Source: Nonomuraea solani | GTDB lineage: Bacteria > Actinomycetota > Actinomycetes > Streptosporangiales > Streptosporangiaceae | Reading direction: 5' to 3' | NCBI RefSeq assembly: GCF_900108335.1 | Contig: NZ_FNVT01000015.1 | Span: 124,001 to 188,000 of the forward strand | Length of the DNA: 64,000 bases | In this document: positions 25,677-33,346 of the stretch, piece by piece | Layout of the letters: every line of letters starts with the position of its first letter | Numbering within the stretch: the first letter of the stretch is position 1 | Made by a program: the position numbers and the translations under genes | Notes under the pieces: generated by a model | The model's input: only the letters and a program-made list of their open reading frames with translations | Databases searched by the model: none | Told to the model about the DNA's origin: nothing

Positions 25677-26177
25677 CTATGCGTCGTCCTCCCTGTGCTG
25701 TACGGCCTGGCCGATCGCCACGTCGGCCTTGCGCAGGACGCGTTCGCCCTGGTGGAAGCCCTCGGCGAGCACCGCCACGACCCGGCCCGGCGGCCCCGGC
25801 TCCGTCCTGGTCGCCCGGTGCCTGGCGGCGTCGTAGGGGTCGCCGGGCGCCACGTCGAGCAGCTCGGCCCCGGTCCTGGCCAGCACCTCGGCCACCTCGG
25901 CGGCGATGGCCTCCATGAGCGAGCCGTCCTGCCCCGCGCCGCGCAGCCGGGCCGCCTCGCGCCCGGCCAGGTCGTGGAGGCGGTAGAGGCCGGCCCGCAC
26001 CGGCGTCAGCGCCTCCTGGAGCAGGCCGTGGCGCAGCGCCTGGTTCTCCTCGAAGAGCCGGTCGATGATCTCTTCGCGGTGGGCGGCGCGGTCGTGCTCG
26101 GCCTTGATCTCCTCGGCGAGCCGGTCGAGCGCGGCCGCGGTCGAGGTCATATCAGGGAATTCTGGGGGGATCGTCAT
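25677..26177 (-). CDS. GrpE-like nucleotide exchange factor
   Basis: A 166-aa protein with an N-terminal coiled coil (L-D-R-L-A-E-E-I-K-A-E-H-D-R-A-A-H-R-E-E-I) and a short C-terminal beta part ending in V-V-A-V-L-A-E-G-F-H-Q-G-E-R-V-L-R-K-A-D-V, which matches the GrpE signature in which a Gly-Tyr/Phe-rich loop is followed by R-x-A-x-V. It should exchange nucleotide on the adjacent Hsp70. The start is uncertain: ATG 26177 and ATG 26150 both lack a Shine-Dalgarno sequence, and an upstream in-frame ATG exists at 26270. First gene of the six-gene operon; its predicted promoter is about 250 bp upstream. Confidence 0.82.
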   Translation of the reverse strand: MTIPPEFPDMTSTAAALDRLAEEIKAEHDRAAHREEIIDRLFEENQALRHGLLQEALTPVRAGLYRLHDLAGREAARLRGAGQDGSLMEAIAAEVAEVLARTGAELLDVAPGDPYDAARHRATRTEPGPPGRVVAVLAEGFHQGERVLRKADVAIGQAVQHREDDA

Positions 26178-26430
26178 AATAAGGTGCGATTCCAAGCGGC
26201 AACGTGAAATGGCGAATCCAGAGTATCGGCACCACCACCGCCCTGAATATCGCCGGATCCCTCGATCCATAGGCGATCGGTATTTGACTCGCGCTTATTG
26301 GACCTTTCGGTCCCCGGGCTGCCCGACGGGTCCCCACTTCCCCCGCCGGACAGCCGTCTCGGAGGCGAGATCAGGAAACGATATTTATCCGGCGAGAGAG
26401 ATTTTCAACAACGACTGCAATATTTAAGGT
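26178..26430 (-). promoter_or_regulatory. Long structured leader of the grpE-Hsp70-GTPase operon
   Basis: If transcription begins at the promoter near 26440, the mRNA has about 250 untranslated bases. On the minus strand it contains GGACC-GAAA-GGTCC (26313-26300), a five-pair stem with a GNRA tetraloop, preceded by a GC-rich stretch with further CCCG/CGGG pairing. A 20-codon open frame (26433-26371) starts at the predicted transcription start but has no other support. I do not recognise a known riboswitch. Confidence 0.35.
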
Positions 26431-26473
26431 CATTCGGACCATATCGCGGGCCCCGATTTGAGTCAAGGTGACC
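26428..26473 (-). promoter_or_regulatory. Promoter and paired operator boxes (A, B) for the grpE-Hsp70-GTPase operon
   Basis: Box A is GGTCATTCGGACC (26428-26440) and box B is AGTCAAGGTGACC (26461-26473), 33 bp apart start to start. Both fit [GA]GTC-N5-GACC. On the minus strand they overlap -35 TTGACT (26466-26461) and -10 TATGGT (26443-26438), with exactly 17 bp between the hexamers. The identical arrangement is found upstream of the membrane protein gene at 27234-27279. Box B covers the stop codon of the Nudix regulator gene. Confidence 0.7.
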
Positions 26474-27216
26474 TAAACGCGCGCACTGGAGGCGTACGAC
26501 GCCGGTTCCCCATCGGCCGATCGCGGCATCGGCGGGAACAGCAGCGCCGCCGGCCCCCGGCGGTAGAGCGCGGCGGGCCGGCCGATCTCCGGCGTGCGCA
26601 GCTCGCCCGTCGGCACCACGAAGTCCGTCGCCTTGGTCACCTTGCGGCGGAAGTTGCTGGGGTCGAGCGGGAACCCCCAGATGACCTCGTAGACGTGCCG
26701 CAGCTCCGCCATGGTGAACGGCTCCCGGCAGAAGGCCGCCGCCACCGTCGTGTACTCCAGCTTGGCCCTGGCCCGGTCGAGCCCCTCCCGCAGGATCGCC
26801 AGGTGGTCGAAGGCCAGCTCGGACGCCAGGGCCGCCTCGACGGGCGCCCAGTGCGCGGTCGCGGCGTCGGTGCCCGCCACCGGCGCGGGCAGGTTGGGGC
26901 CGAGCGCGAGATAGGCGACGGTGAAGGTGCGGCCGCGCGGGTCGCGCCCCGGCGCCCCGAACGTGCGCAGTTGTTCCAGGTAGAGCTCGTTACCGTTGAT
27001 GCCGGTCTCCTCGGCCAGCTCGCGGAGCGCGGCCTGGTCGAGGTCCTCACCGACGCGTACGAAACCGCCCGGCAGGGCCAGCTCCCCCTTGAAGGGCGGC
27101 TTGCCCCGCTCGATCAGCAGGACCCGCAGCCCCGCGTCGAGCACGGTGAAGATCACCAAGTCCACGGTCACCGCCGCCGACGCCGACCCGTCATGCTTTG
27201 ATGCCCGGTTCACCAC
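26473..27216 (-). CDS. Nudix/winged-helix regulator (NrtR-like)
   Basis: A 247-aa protein made of an N-terminal Nudix hydrolase domain and a C-terminal winged helix, the NrtR layout. The Nudix box is complete: G-F-V-R-V-G-E, seven residues, R-E-L-A-E-E-T-G-I. The C-terminal part has F-R-R-K-V-T-K-A-T-D-F-V-V-P-T-G and R-P-A-A-L-Y-R, typical of NrtR. NrtR proteins repress NAD metabolism genes and release DNA on binding ADP-ribose. Here no NAD synthesis gene is adjacent; instead the gene sits between the two halves of the proposed conflict island, with paired operator boxes at both ends. GTG 27216 is chosen because the upstream TTG at 27249 would put operator box C inside the gene. Confidence 0.88.
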   Translation of the reverse strand: MVNRASKHDGSASAAVTVDLVIFTVLDAGLRVLLIERGKPPFKGELALPGGFVRVGEDLDQAALRELAEETGINGNELYLEQLRTFGAPGRDPRGRTFTVAYLALGPNLPAPVAGTDAATAHWAPVEAALASELAFDHLAILREGLDRARAKLEYTTVAAAFCREPFTMAELRHVYEVIWGFPLDPSNFRRKVTKATDFVVPTGELRTPEIGRPAALYRRGPAALLFPPMPRSADGEPASYASSARV

Positions 27217-27233
27217 GCACCCACCATACCTAT

Positions 27234-27279
27234 GGTCACCTTGACCCAATCAACTCCGCCATTTATGGTCAATTAGACC
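27234..27279 (+). promoter_or_regulatory. Promoter and paired operator boxes (C, D) for the membrane protein-nucleosidase pair
   Basis: Box C is GGTCACCTTGACC (27234-27246) and box D is GGTCAATTAGACC (27267-27279), again 33 bp apart. On the plus strand they overlap -35 TTGACC (27241-27246) and -10 TATGGT (27264-27269) with a 17-bp spacer. Transcription would start near 27276 and reach the ATG at 27303. The same boxes lie just upstream of the divergent Nudix regulator and could also autoregulate it. Confidence 0.72.
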
Positions 27280-27302
27280 TTAACGGGGGTTTGGAGGGCC
27301 AC

Positions 27303-29060
27303 ATGGGCCGATCCACCACGCGTCAAGAACACGGCGGGGCCTTACGGCAGGACACGGCCACGCGGCATCTGTGCACGGGGGTGCACCTCGACACCAAACT
27401 GCGGGTCGTCGTCCTTCGCCGGGTGCACAACGATCCGCGGCATCTGGTCGCTCCGTCGTACGGGTTCGACCTCGTACCCGTCGTCGTGCACGCCTGGCGG
27501 GCGTGGCGGCTGCAGACCGCGCAGGACCTCGCGCTGCTCGGGCTCTTCGCGGCGGGCTGCGCCGTCAGCCGTCCTGCCGCCATCGTCGTCGCCTGCGCCC
27601 TGGCGTTCTGGTGGACGTGCGGCATGATCGTCAAGAGCGCCCGGGTGGTGCTGCCGCTGTGGGCCAAGGAGGTCGCCGACCACTGGCTGCACCGGGTGCG
27701 GTGGCGCAGCCAGTCCGACGAGCTGCGCGAGCACCGACGCCGGCTGCGGCTCGGCGCCATCGCGTGCGTGCTGCTCGCCCTGGTGACGCTGATGGCGTCC
27801 GCGCCGGCCGGCGACGCGTTCGGCGACACCATGCGGACCGCCGGAATCGTCCTCGCGGCGATGGCCGTGGTGGTGGCGGGCAGGGGCGCCGCGCAACAGG
27901 TGTGCCTCAACCGCATGTACCACGCCACTTCGCTGCGCCCGGCCGAGCTGTCCCCGCGCCAGGAGGCGATCTCCGACCAGCAGTCACACCCGTACGTCGT
28001 CTACCGCCGTCCCAAGCCCCAGGACACCGGGACCAAGAAGCCGGAGGAGCTCGACTGGGACCTCATCGACGGCGACCTGATCCCCTTCGTCGGCAGCGGC
28101 CAGCTCGTGCACCGGTGGCTGCCCCCGTTCACCGTCCAGCTCCTGTCGGCGGTGGGGCTCGTGGACGCCGTCGAGCACCGGCCCCTGGAGGAGCGCGAGC
28201 ACGCCAGAGCGCCGTTCCAGCCGCACGAGCTCGTGAAGTACCTGAAGAAGGTCATGGCTCCCATGGGCGACGAGAGCGACCCCACCGCCCTGCGCGGGTT
28301 CACGGTGCGCGACCGCGTGTACGTCGCCGAGCCCGACGTGCCCGCGCCCGCCGGCTGGCTGCGGCAGCCACCGAGTGAGGCCGAGCTGAACGCCATCATC
28401 GACGAGCCGTACGGCGACGAGCACCATTTCCTGGAGTTCTGCGCCAGCGTCGCCGGTGAGATCGTCACGACCGTCTTCCTCCGGCTGACGGTCAAGGGCA
28501 GGGCGCTGAGCCTCTACTTCGCCGCGTGCGCGCTGACGCGGACCCCGGCCGAGTACCACGTGCTCAACGCCTACCGCGAGAACGACGCGGGCGCCGTCCT
28601 GCGCTCGGCGCTGCGCGAGCTGCCCTTCCTGCCGTGCCGGGCCGCCGGGACCTGGCGGCTGGTCCAGGCCCCTGGGCTGGTGGCCGGGGCCCTGCGGGCG
28701 CGCAAGAACCGCATGCTGAAGCCGCGCCGCGGGATGGCCATCGGCGCGCGGATCAGCGTCCGGGAGGAGAAGTCGACGCCGTGGGAGGACGCGCGGCTGG
28801 ACGAGGTCACGATCGAGGACCACGTGAAGCTCATCGAGCAGCGCCTGCTCAGCGCCGTCCAGGACTTCCTCGAAGAACGGAAGATCGACACCTCGGCCTT
28901 CAGGAAGCGGGCCGACCGGATCATCAACACCGGCGTGCTGAACATGGGCGGCAAGGTCGACATGAGGCAGTCGGCCGTCGGCACGAACGCCCAGGTGCGC
29001 CAGGACAGCCGCGAACCTGACAAGAGCTCTGAGGGAGGTCACGGCGATGAGCGGCAATAG
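27303..29060 (+). CDS. Four-helix membrane protein with C-terminal shared signalling-like motif
   Basis: A 585-aa protein with no family I can name. ATG 27303 follows TTGGAGGG. After about 60 soluble residues there are two pairs of membrane helices (L-A-L-L-G-L-F-A-A-G to W-W-T-C-G-M-I-V; then A-I-A-C-V-L-L-A-L-V to I-V-L-A-A-M-A-V-V-V-A), followed by roughly 380 cytoplasmic residues. At 549-565 lies GGKVDMRQSAVGTNAQV, almost repeated at the start of the next protein. The tail after it is short and charged. A membrane protein with a C-terminal recruitment motif next to a soluble enzyme carrying the same motif suggests a sensor/effector pair. The gene overlaps the next by 14 bases. Confidence 0.8.
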   Translation: MGRSTTRQEHGGALRQDTATRHLCTGVHLDTKLRVVVLRRVHNDPRHLVAPSYGFDLVPVVVHAWRAWRLQTAQDLALLGLFAAGCAVSRPAAIVVACALAFWWTCGMIVKSARVVLPLWAKEVADHWLHRVRWRSQSDELREHRRRLRLGAIACVLLALVTLMASAPAGDAFGDTMRTAGIVLAAMAVVVAGRGAAQQVCLNRMYHATSLRPAELSPRQEAISDQQSHPYVVYRRPKPQDTGTKKPEELDWDLIDGDLIPFVGSGQLVHRWLPPFTVQLLSAVGLVDAVEHRPLEEREHARAPFQPHELVKYLKKVMAPMGDESDPTALRGFTVRDRVYVAEPDVPAPAGWLRQPPSEAELNAIIDEPYGDEHHFLEFCASVAGEIVTTVFLRLTVKGRALSLYFAACALTRTPAEYHVLNAYRENDAGAVLRSALRELPFLPCRAAGTWRLVQAPGLVAGALRARKNRMLKPRRGMAIGARISVREEKSTPWEDARLDEVTIEDHVKLIEQRLLSAVQDFLEERKIDTSAFRKRADRIINTGVLNMGGKVDMRQSAVGTNAQVRQDSREPDKSSEGGHGDERQ

Positions 29061-29910
29061 CGGCTTCGTCAACTACGGCGGTCATGTGACCATGCACCAG
29101 TCCGCCGTCGGCGACAACGCGCGGGTCGACGTCTCGGCCGCGCCCCGCGAGGACGACGTCCCCGGGCGCGCGGACGTCGGCGTCATCACGATCCTCGGGA
29201 ACGAGGCCAGGGCCGCCCATGAGGTGCTCGGGCTGCGCCCGGCCGGCGGTGCCGCCCTGCCCTTCTTCGAGGGCGACGTGACCACGGGCGGCACGACCCG
29301 GCGGGTCGTCGCGCTCCGGGCCCTGTCGCAGGGGCAGCGTTCGGCCGTCGTCGCCTTCGACCACCTGCGGCGGCACTACCGGCCCGCCGTCGTGGTGCTG
29401 GCGGGCATCGGCGGGGGTGTTCATCCCGGCATCGAGGTGGGCGACGTCGTGGTGACCACCAGGGTCGTCTACTACGACCTGCGCAAGGAGACCCGGTCCG
29501 GGCGGCGGCGCAGGGGTGAGGAGCGGGAGTCGCCCGCCGTGATGGGGCACGCGGTCAACTCCTTCTTCACCGCGTACGGCGAGCCCGCGGTGCTGCCGGG
29601 CGGGTTCCGGGTGCTGACCGGGCCCATCGGCTCGGGGGACGCGGTGATCGCGGACGCCGAGTCGGAGATCGTCCGCTATCTGCGGGCGTTCAACGACAAG
29701 ATCCTCGCCGTGGACATGGAGGCGGGCGGGCTGACGCAGGCCTTCCACGAGCAGGACGGCCCCGGGGCGGTGCGGGGGTGGGTGGTGGTGCGCGGGATCT
29801 CCGACGACGCGAGCGCGGCCAAGAACGACGACCACCAGGACCGCGCGGCCCGCAACGCCGCCCTCACGCTGCGCCACCTGCTGCCGTACCTGCCGTCCAC
29901 CCGGCCCTGA
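29047..29910 (+). CDS. PNP/MTAN-superfamily nucleosidase with N-terminal shared motif
   Basis: A 287-aa protein. Residues 11-27, GGHVTMHQSAVGDNARV, repeat the motif at the end of the preceding membrane protein. The rest is a purine-nucleoside-phosphorylase/MTA-SAH nucleosidase fold: I-T-I-L-G-N-E-A-R-A (first catalytic Glu), V-V-V-L-A-G-I-G-G-G-V, G-D-V-V-V-T-T-R-V-V-Y-Y-D, L-A-V-D-M-E-A-G-G-L (nucleoside-binding Met-Glu), and R-G-I-S-D-D-A-S (catalytic Asp). Catalytic residues appear intact. PNP-fold nucleosidases are known effectors in bacterial immunity, where some cleave ATP. GAGGGAGG precedes the ATG, which lies inside the upstream gene. Confidence 0.87.
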   Translation: MSGNSGFVNYGGHVTMHQSAVGDNARVDVSAAPREDDVPGRADVGVITILGNEARAAHEVLGLRPAGGAALPFFEGDVTTGGTTRRVVALRALSQGQRSAVVAFDHLRRHYRPAVVVLAGIGGGVHPGIEVGDVVVTTRVVYYDLRKETRSGRRRRGEERESPAVMGHAVNSFFTAYGEPAVLPGGFRVLTGPIGSGDAVIADAESEIVRYLRAFNDKILAVDMEAGGLTQAFHEQDGPGAVRGWVVVRGISDDASAAKNDDHQDRAARNAALTLRHLLPYLPSTRP

Positions 29911-29942
29911 CCCGGCGCCGGGCGGACGGCGGTTCCGGGTCA
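29908..29942. terminator. Bidirectional terminator spanning two stop codons
   Basis: TGACCCGG (29908-29915) and CCGGGTCA (29935-29942) form a perfect 8-bp inverted repeat. The first arm includes the nucleosidase stop and the second the stop of the convergent GH95 gene. A nested CCCGGCGCCGGG palindrome (29911-29922) offers an alternative stem. Confidence 0.5.
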
Positions 29943-32900
29943 GAAGGCGAGCCGGCGCCAGTTCGGGACCTCGCCGGCCGTCAGGGCGCGGGCGAGGATG
30001 GCGGCGCGGTCCACGGCGCCGGTCAGCCGCTGGCCGCCGCCCTGGTCGGCGCCGAAGCGCAGCGGGCGGGCGGTGCAGCCGGTGATGCCGTCGGAGGTGG
30101 CCTGGCCGGTCGCCTTGCGTTCGCCGTCCACGTACACGGTGATGGCGCCGGAGCGGTCGAGGGTGACCACGAGGTCGATCCAGCGGCCGGTGGGCAGGGT
30201 GGTGTTCAGGCCGACGTTGGCGCCGGCGCCGATGAAGCGCAGCGTGCCGGCCGGCGTCACGTCTATGAGGACGCCGTCGGTGCCGGGGTCGCCGGAGCGC
30301 TGGGAGTCGAACAGGCGGCGGTAGCCGCTGCCCGCGATCTTGACCTCGGCGGCGAACGTGGCCTCCCTGACCAGGCCGAGCGTGGTGCCCGCGGTGGTCA
30401 GGTAGGTGTCGCCGTCGAGCGTGAGCCCGCTCCCGGTCGGGGCGGTGGCGTCGTAGGCGGCGGTGCCGGTGACGGTGGCGTGGCGGCCGTTGCCGGAGGT
30501 GTCGGCGACGGTGCCGCCCTCCTTCGGGTCCCAGGCGACCAGCACCGAACCGGCCGGTGGCGGGGCGCAGGGTTCGAGGGCGAGGACGGCGGTGGCCGCG
30601 CCCTGCCAGGAGCCGGTGACCGCCGCCGAGAGCACCGCCCGCCGCGAGCCGTCGGCCGGTCCGGGTGTGACGGTGAAGGCGGCGGTGCGCGACCGTCCGG
30701 GCGCCACGCCCGGCAGGTGCCGGGTGGCCGGCTCGACGGTCCACCCCTGGGGTACGGCGAGCGCCACGTCGGAGGCGGGCACCGAGCGGCGCCGGGTGGC
30801 GGTGACCGTGACCTGGGCCTCGAACGGGGTGCCCGGCCTGGCCGTGGCGGGCGTCTTCAGGGCGACGGCGGCCTCGTTCTGGATGGTGTACGCCTTGCCC
30901 GCCCGCGCGTTCCAGCTCAGCGTGTCGCCGTCGCGGCGCGGGCCGACCTCGTGACCTCGCTCGTCGAAGACCCGGTAGCGGCCGGCGACGAACGGGGAGG
31001 CGACCTTGATCGGGCCGGTCCTCCCCGGACGCACGGTGACGGTGTCGGGGGCGCCGTCCTTCCAGGTGGCGTCCACGGTGACGTCGCCGCGCGCCCGCAG
31101 GCCCGACACCGACCCGTCCCGCCAGGCGGACGGCAGCGCGGGCAGCACGCGTACGACGTCGTTCTGGCTCTGCACCAGCATCTCGGCGATTCCGGAGGTG
31201 GCGCCGAAGTTGCCGTCGATCTGGAACGGCGGGTGGGTGTCCCACAGGTTGTCCAGGGTGGAGCTCTTGAGCTGCTCGGCGAGCATCTTGTGGGCGTGGT
31301 CGCCGTCCAGCAGCCGCGCCCAGAAGTTGATCTTCCATGCCTTGGACCAGCCGGTGCCGCCGTCGCCACGCGCGGTCAGCGAGACCTCTGCCGCCCGCGC
31401 CTCGGGGCTGCCGGGGGTGATCTGGTTCCCGGGGTGCAGGGCGTACAGGTGGGAGACGTGCCGGTGGGTGTCGGTCCTCGCGTCCCAGTCGGTCTTCCAC
31501 TCCTGGAGCTGGCCCCAGGAGCCGATCCGCAGGCCGGGGTCGAGCTGGGCGAGGGCCGCGCTCAGCTCCTTCCGCAGCCCTTCGTCCACCTTGAGCGTCC
31601 TCGCGGCCGCGAGGGCGTGGGTGAACACCTCGCGGACGATCTGCTGGGACATCGACGCGCCGGCGGAGAAGTCGCCGTGCTCGGGCGAGTAGCTCGGGGA
31701 GACGACGAGCCTGCCGTCGCGCGGGTCGGTGTGCAGGAAGTCCAGCCAGAACTCGGCCGCGCCCTTGATCACCGGGTACGCGGTCTCGCGCAGGTAGCCG
31801 GTGTCGCCGGTGAAGCGGTAGGTGTCGTACAGGTGCTGGGTGGTCCAGGCGGCGGCCTCGGGGAACCAGAACGACTGGGCGTAGTCGTGCACGCCGGTGA
31901 AGCCGAAGGGGTTGGTCTCGTTGTTGACCACCCAGCCGCGGGCCCCGTACATGTCCTGGGCGGTCTTGCGGCCGGGCGCGACCAGCGCCGCGATGTAGCG
32001 GTCGTACGGGCGGGTCGTCTCGTGCAGGTTGGTCTGCTCGGCGAGCCAGTAGTTCATCTGCAGGTTGATGTTGACGTGATAGTCGGCCGACCAGGGCGGG
32101 CTGGTGGAGTCGTTCCACACGCCCTGCAGGTTGGCGGGCAGCAGGTCGTTCTCGCGGGAGGAGGAGATCAGCAGATAGCGGCCGTACGCGAAGAACAGCG
32201 CCTCCAGCGCCCGGTCGTCGGCCGCGCCACCGCCGGTGTAACTCCTGCGCAGCCGGTCGGTGGGAACCCGCGGCGTCTCCTGGCCGAGGTCCAGCTTCAC
32301 CCGGTCGAACAGCCTGCGGTAGTCGGCGACGTGCGCCCGCCTCAGCTCGTCGTAGCCCTTCGCGGCGGCGGCGTCCACCGCGGCGGTGACCCGGGCGTGC
32401 GGGTCCTCGCCCCGATAGTCCGGGTACGTGCCGGCGTAGTCGGTGCCGGCCGAGAGCACGAACACGGCGCTGTCGGCGCCGGTGACGGTGATCTCGTCCC
32501 CCGCGTCGGTACGGCTGCCGCCCGTGATGATGACCTGGACCTGGACCTCGAACCGCAGCCGGTTGTCGCGCAGCGTGCCGCGGATGGTGAGCCGGCCGCC
32601 GGCGGCCGTGACCGTCTTGTCGTCACGCGGCGAGGTGTGGCGCAGGGTGAACGACACCTGGCCCGGCCGGTCCGCCGAGAGGCGGCCGACGATGACGTTG
32701 TCGGGGTTGGCGGCGAAGTACTCGCGCTCGTGGCGGACGTCGCCGTCGGTGTAGGCGACGCGGGCCACGGCCTCGCGCAGGCTCAGCTCGCGGCGGTAAC
32801 CGGCAGGGCTCTCGGGCGCGCCGGGGAGGTCGAGGCGCAGGTCGCCGAAGGTCTGGTACGCGCCGAAGCCCGTCTTGGGCTGGCCTAATAGGGCGGCCAC

Positions 32901-33269
32901 GTCGGCGGGCGTCATCCAGCCGTCGCGGTCGATGCGCCGCCGCACCTCGGCGATGGCGTCCGGCCGCGGGGTCTTTCAGCCGCCATGGTCGTAGCCCGGC
33001 GACCCCGGGCCGCCGGTCCACAGGGTCTTCTCGTTGAACTGGATCCGCTCGGACGCCACGCCGCCGAAGATCATGGCGCCCAGGGGGCCGTTGCCGATGG
33101 GCAGGGCCTGGGTCTCCCAGTCGGTGGCGGGCTTGTCGTACCAGAGGGTCAAGTCATCGGGTGTCTGTTCCGGTTCGGGGGCGGCGTAGGAAGGGGCCGG
33201 GAGCCCGGCGGCTAGGGTGAACACGACGATCAAGGTAGCGCTGAAGCGTCGGCGTGGGGGGTGGGCCAC
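29940..33269 (-). pseudogene. GH95-type alpha-L-fucosidase interrupted by an in-frame TGA
   Basis: Reading from GTG 33269 (GGAGGAATCA upstream) gives a Sec signal peptide, then the GH95 N-terminus LTLWYDKPATDWETQALPIG and F-N-E-K-T-L-W-T-G-G-P. At 32978-32976 the frame hits TGA where GH95 proteins usually have Trp (after Y-D-H-G-G). The same frame then continues without a shift to 29940. The remainder has the catalytic-core blocks N-L-Q-G-V-W-N-D, W-S-A-D-Y-H-V-N-I-N-L-Q-M-N-Y-W, S-P-S-Y-S-P-E-H-G and Q-I-D-G-N-F-G-A-T-S-G-I-A-E-M, then an NEW3-like and a LamG-like domain. Total about 1,109 codons. Last gene of the ABC-GH106 operon. It may be a nonsense mutation, a sequencing error or readthrough. 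Confidence 0.85.
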
Positions 33270-33346
33270 TGATTCCTCCGATCAGGCGGCGATCCCCACA
33301 AGGAGATAGCACCGAAATCGGACGGCAACAAGGCGCCCCTCTCATG

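Noticed and set aside
23265..26207. A 980-codon plus-strand open frame opposite the Hsp70 operon
   Set aside because: Antisense shadow with no recognisable domain and no ribosome site; contradicted by the intact minus-strand genes.
26371..26433. A 20-codon open frame in the leader of the GrpE-like gene, starting at the predicted transcription start
   Set aside because: It has no ribosome site, no family resemblance and a length expected by chance; recorded only as a possible leaderless peptide.
28947..29127. Recent segmental duplication as the source of the shared motif
   Set aside because: Codon use and third positions differ throughout the two segments and the flanks are unrelated, so recent copying is unlikely.
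32945..32978. Frameshift in the GH95 gene
   Set aside because: The 5' and 3' parts are in the same phase (10 codons separate the TGA from the next in-frame start at 32945), so a nonsense codon and not an indel explains the break.
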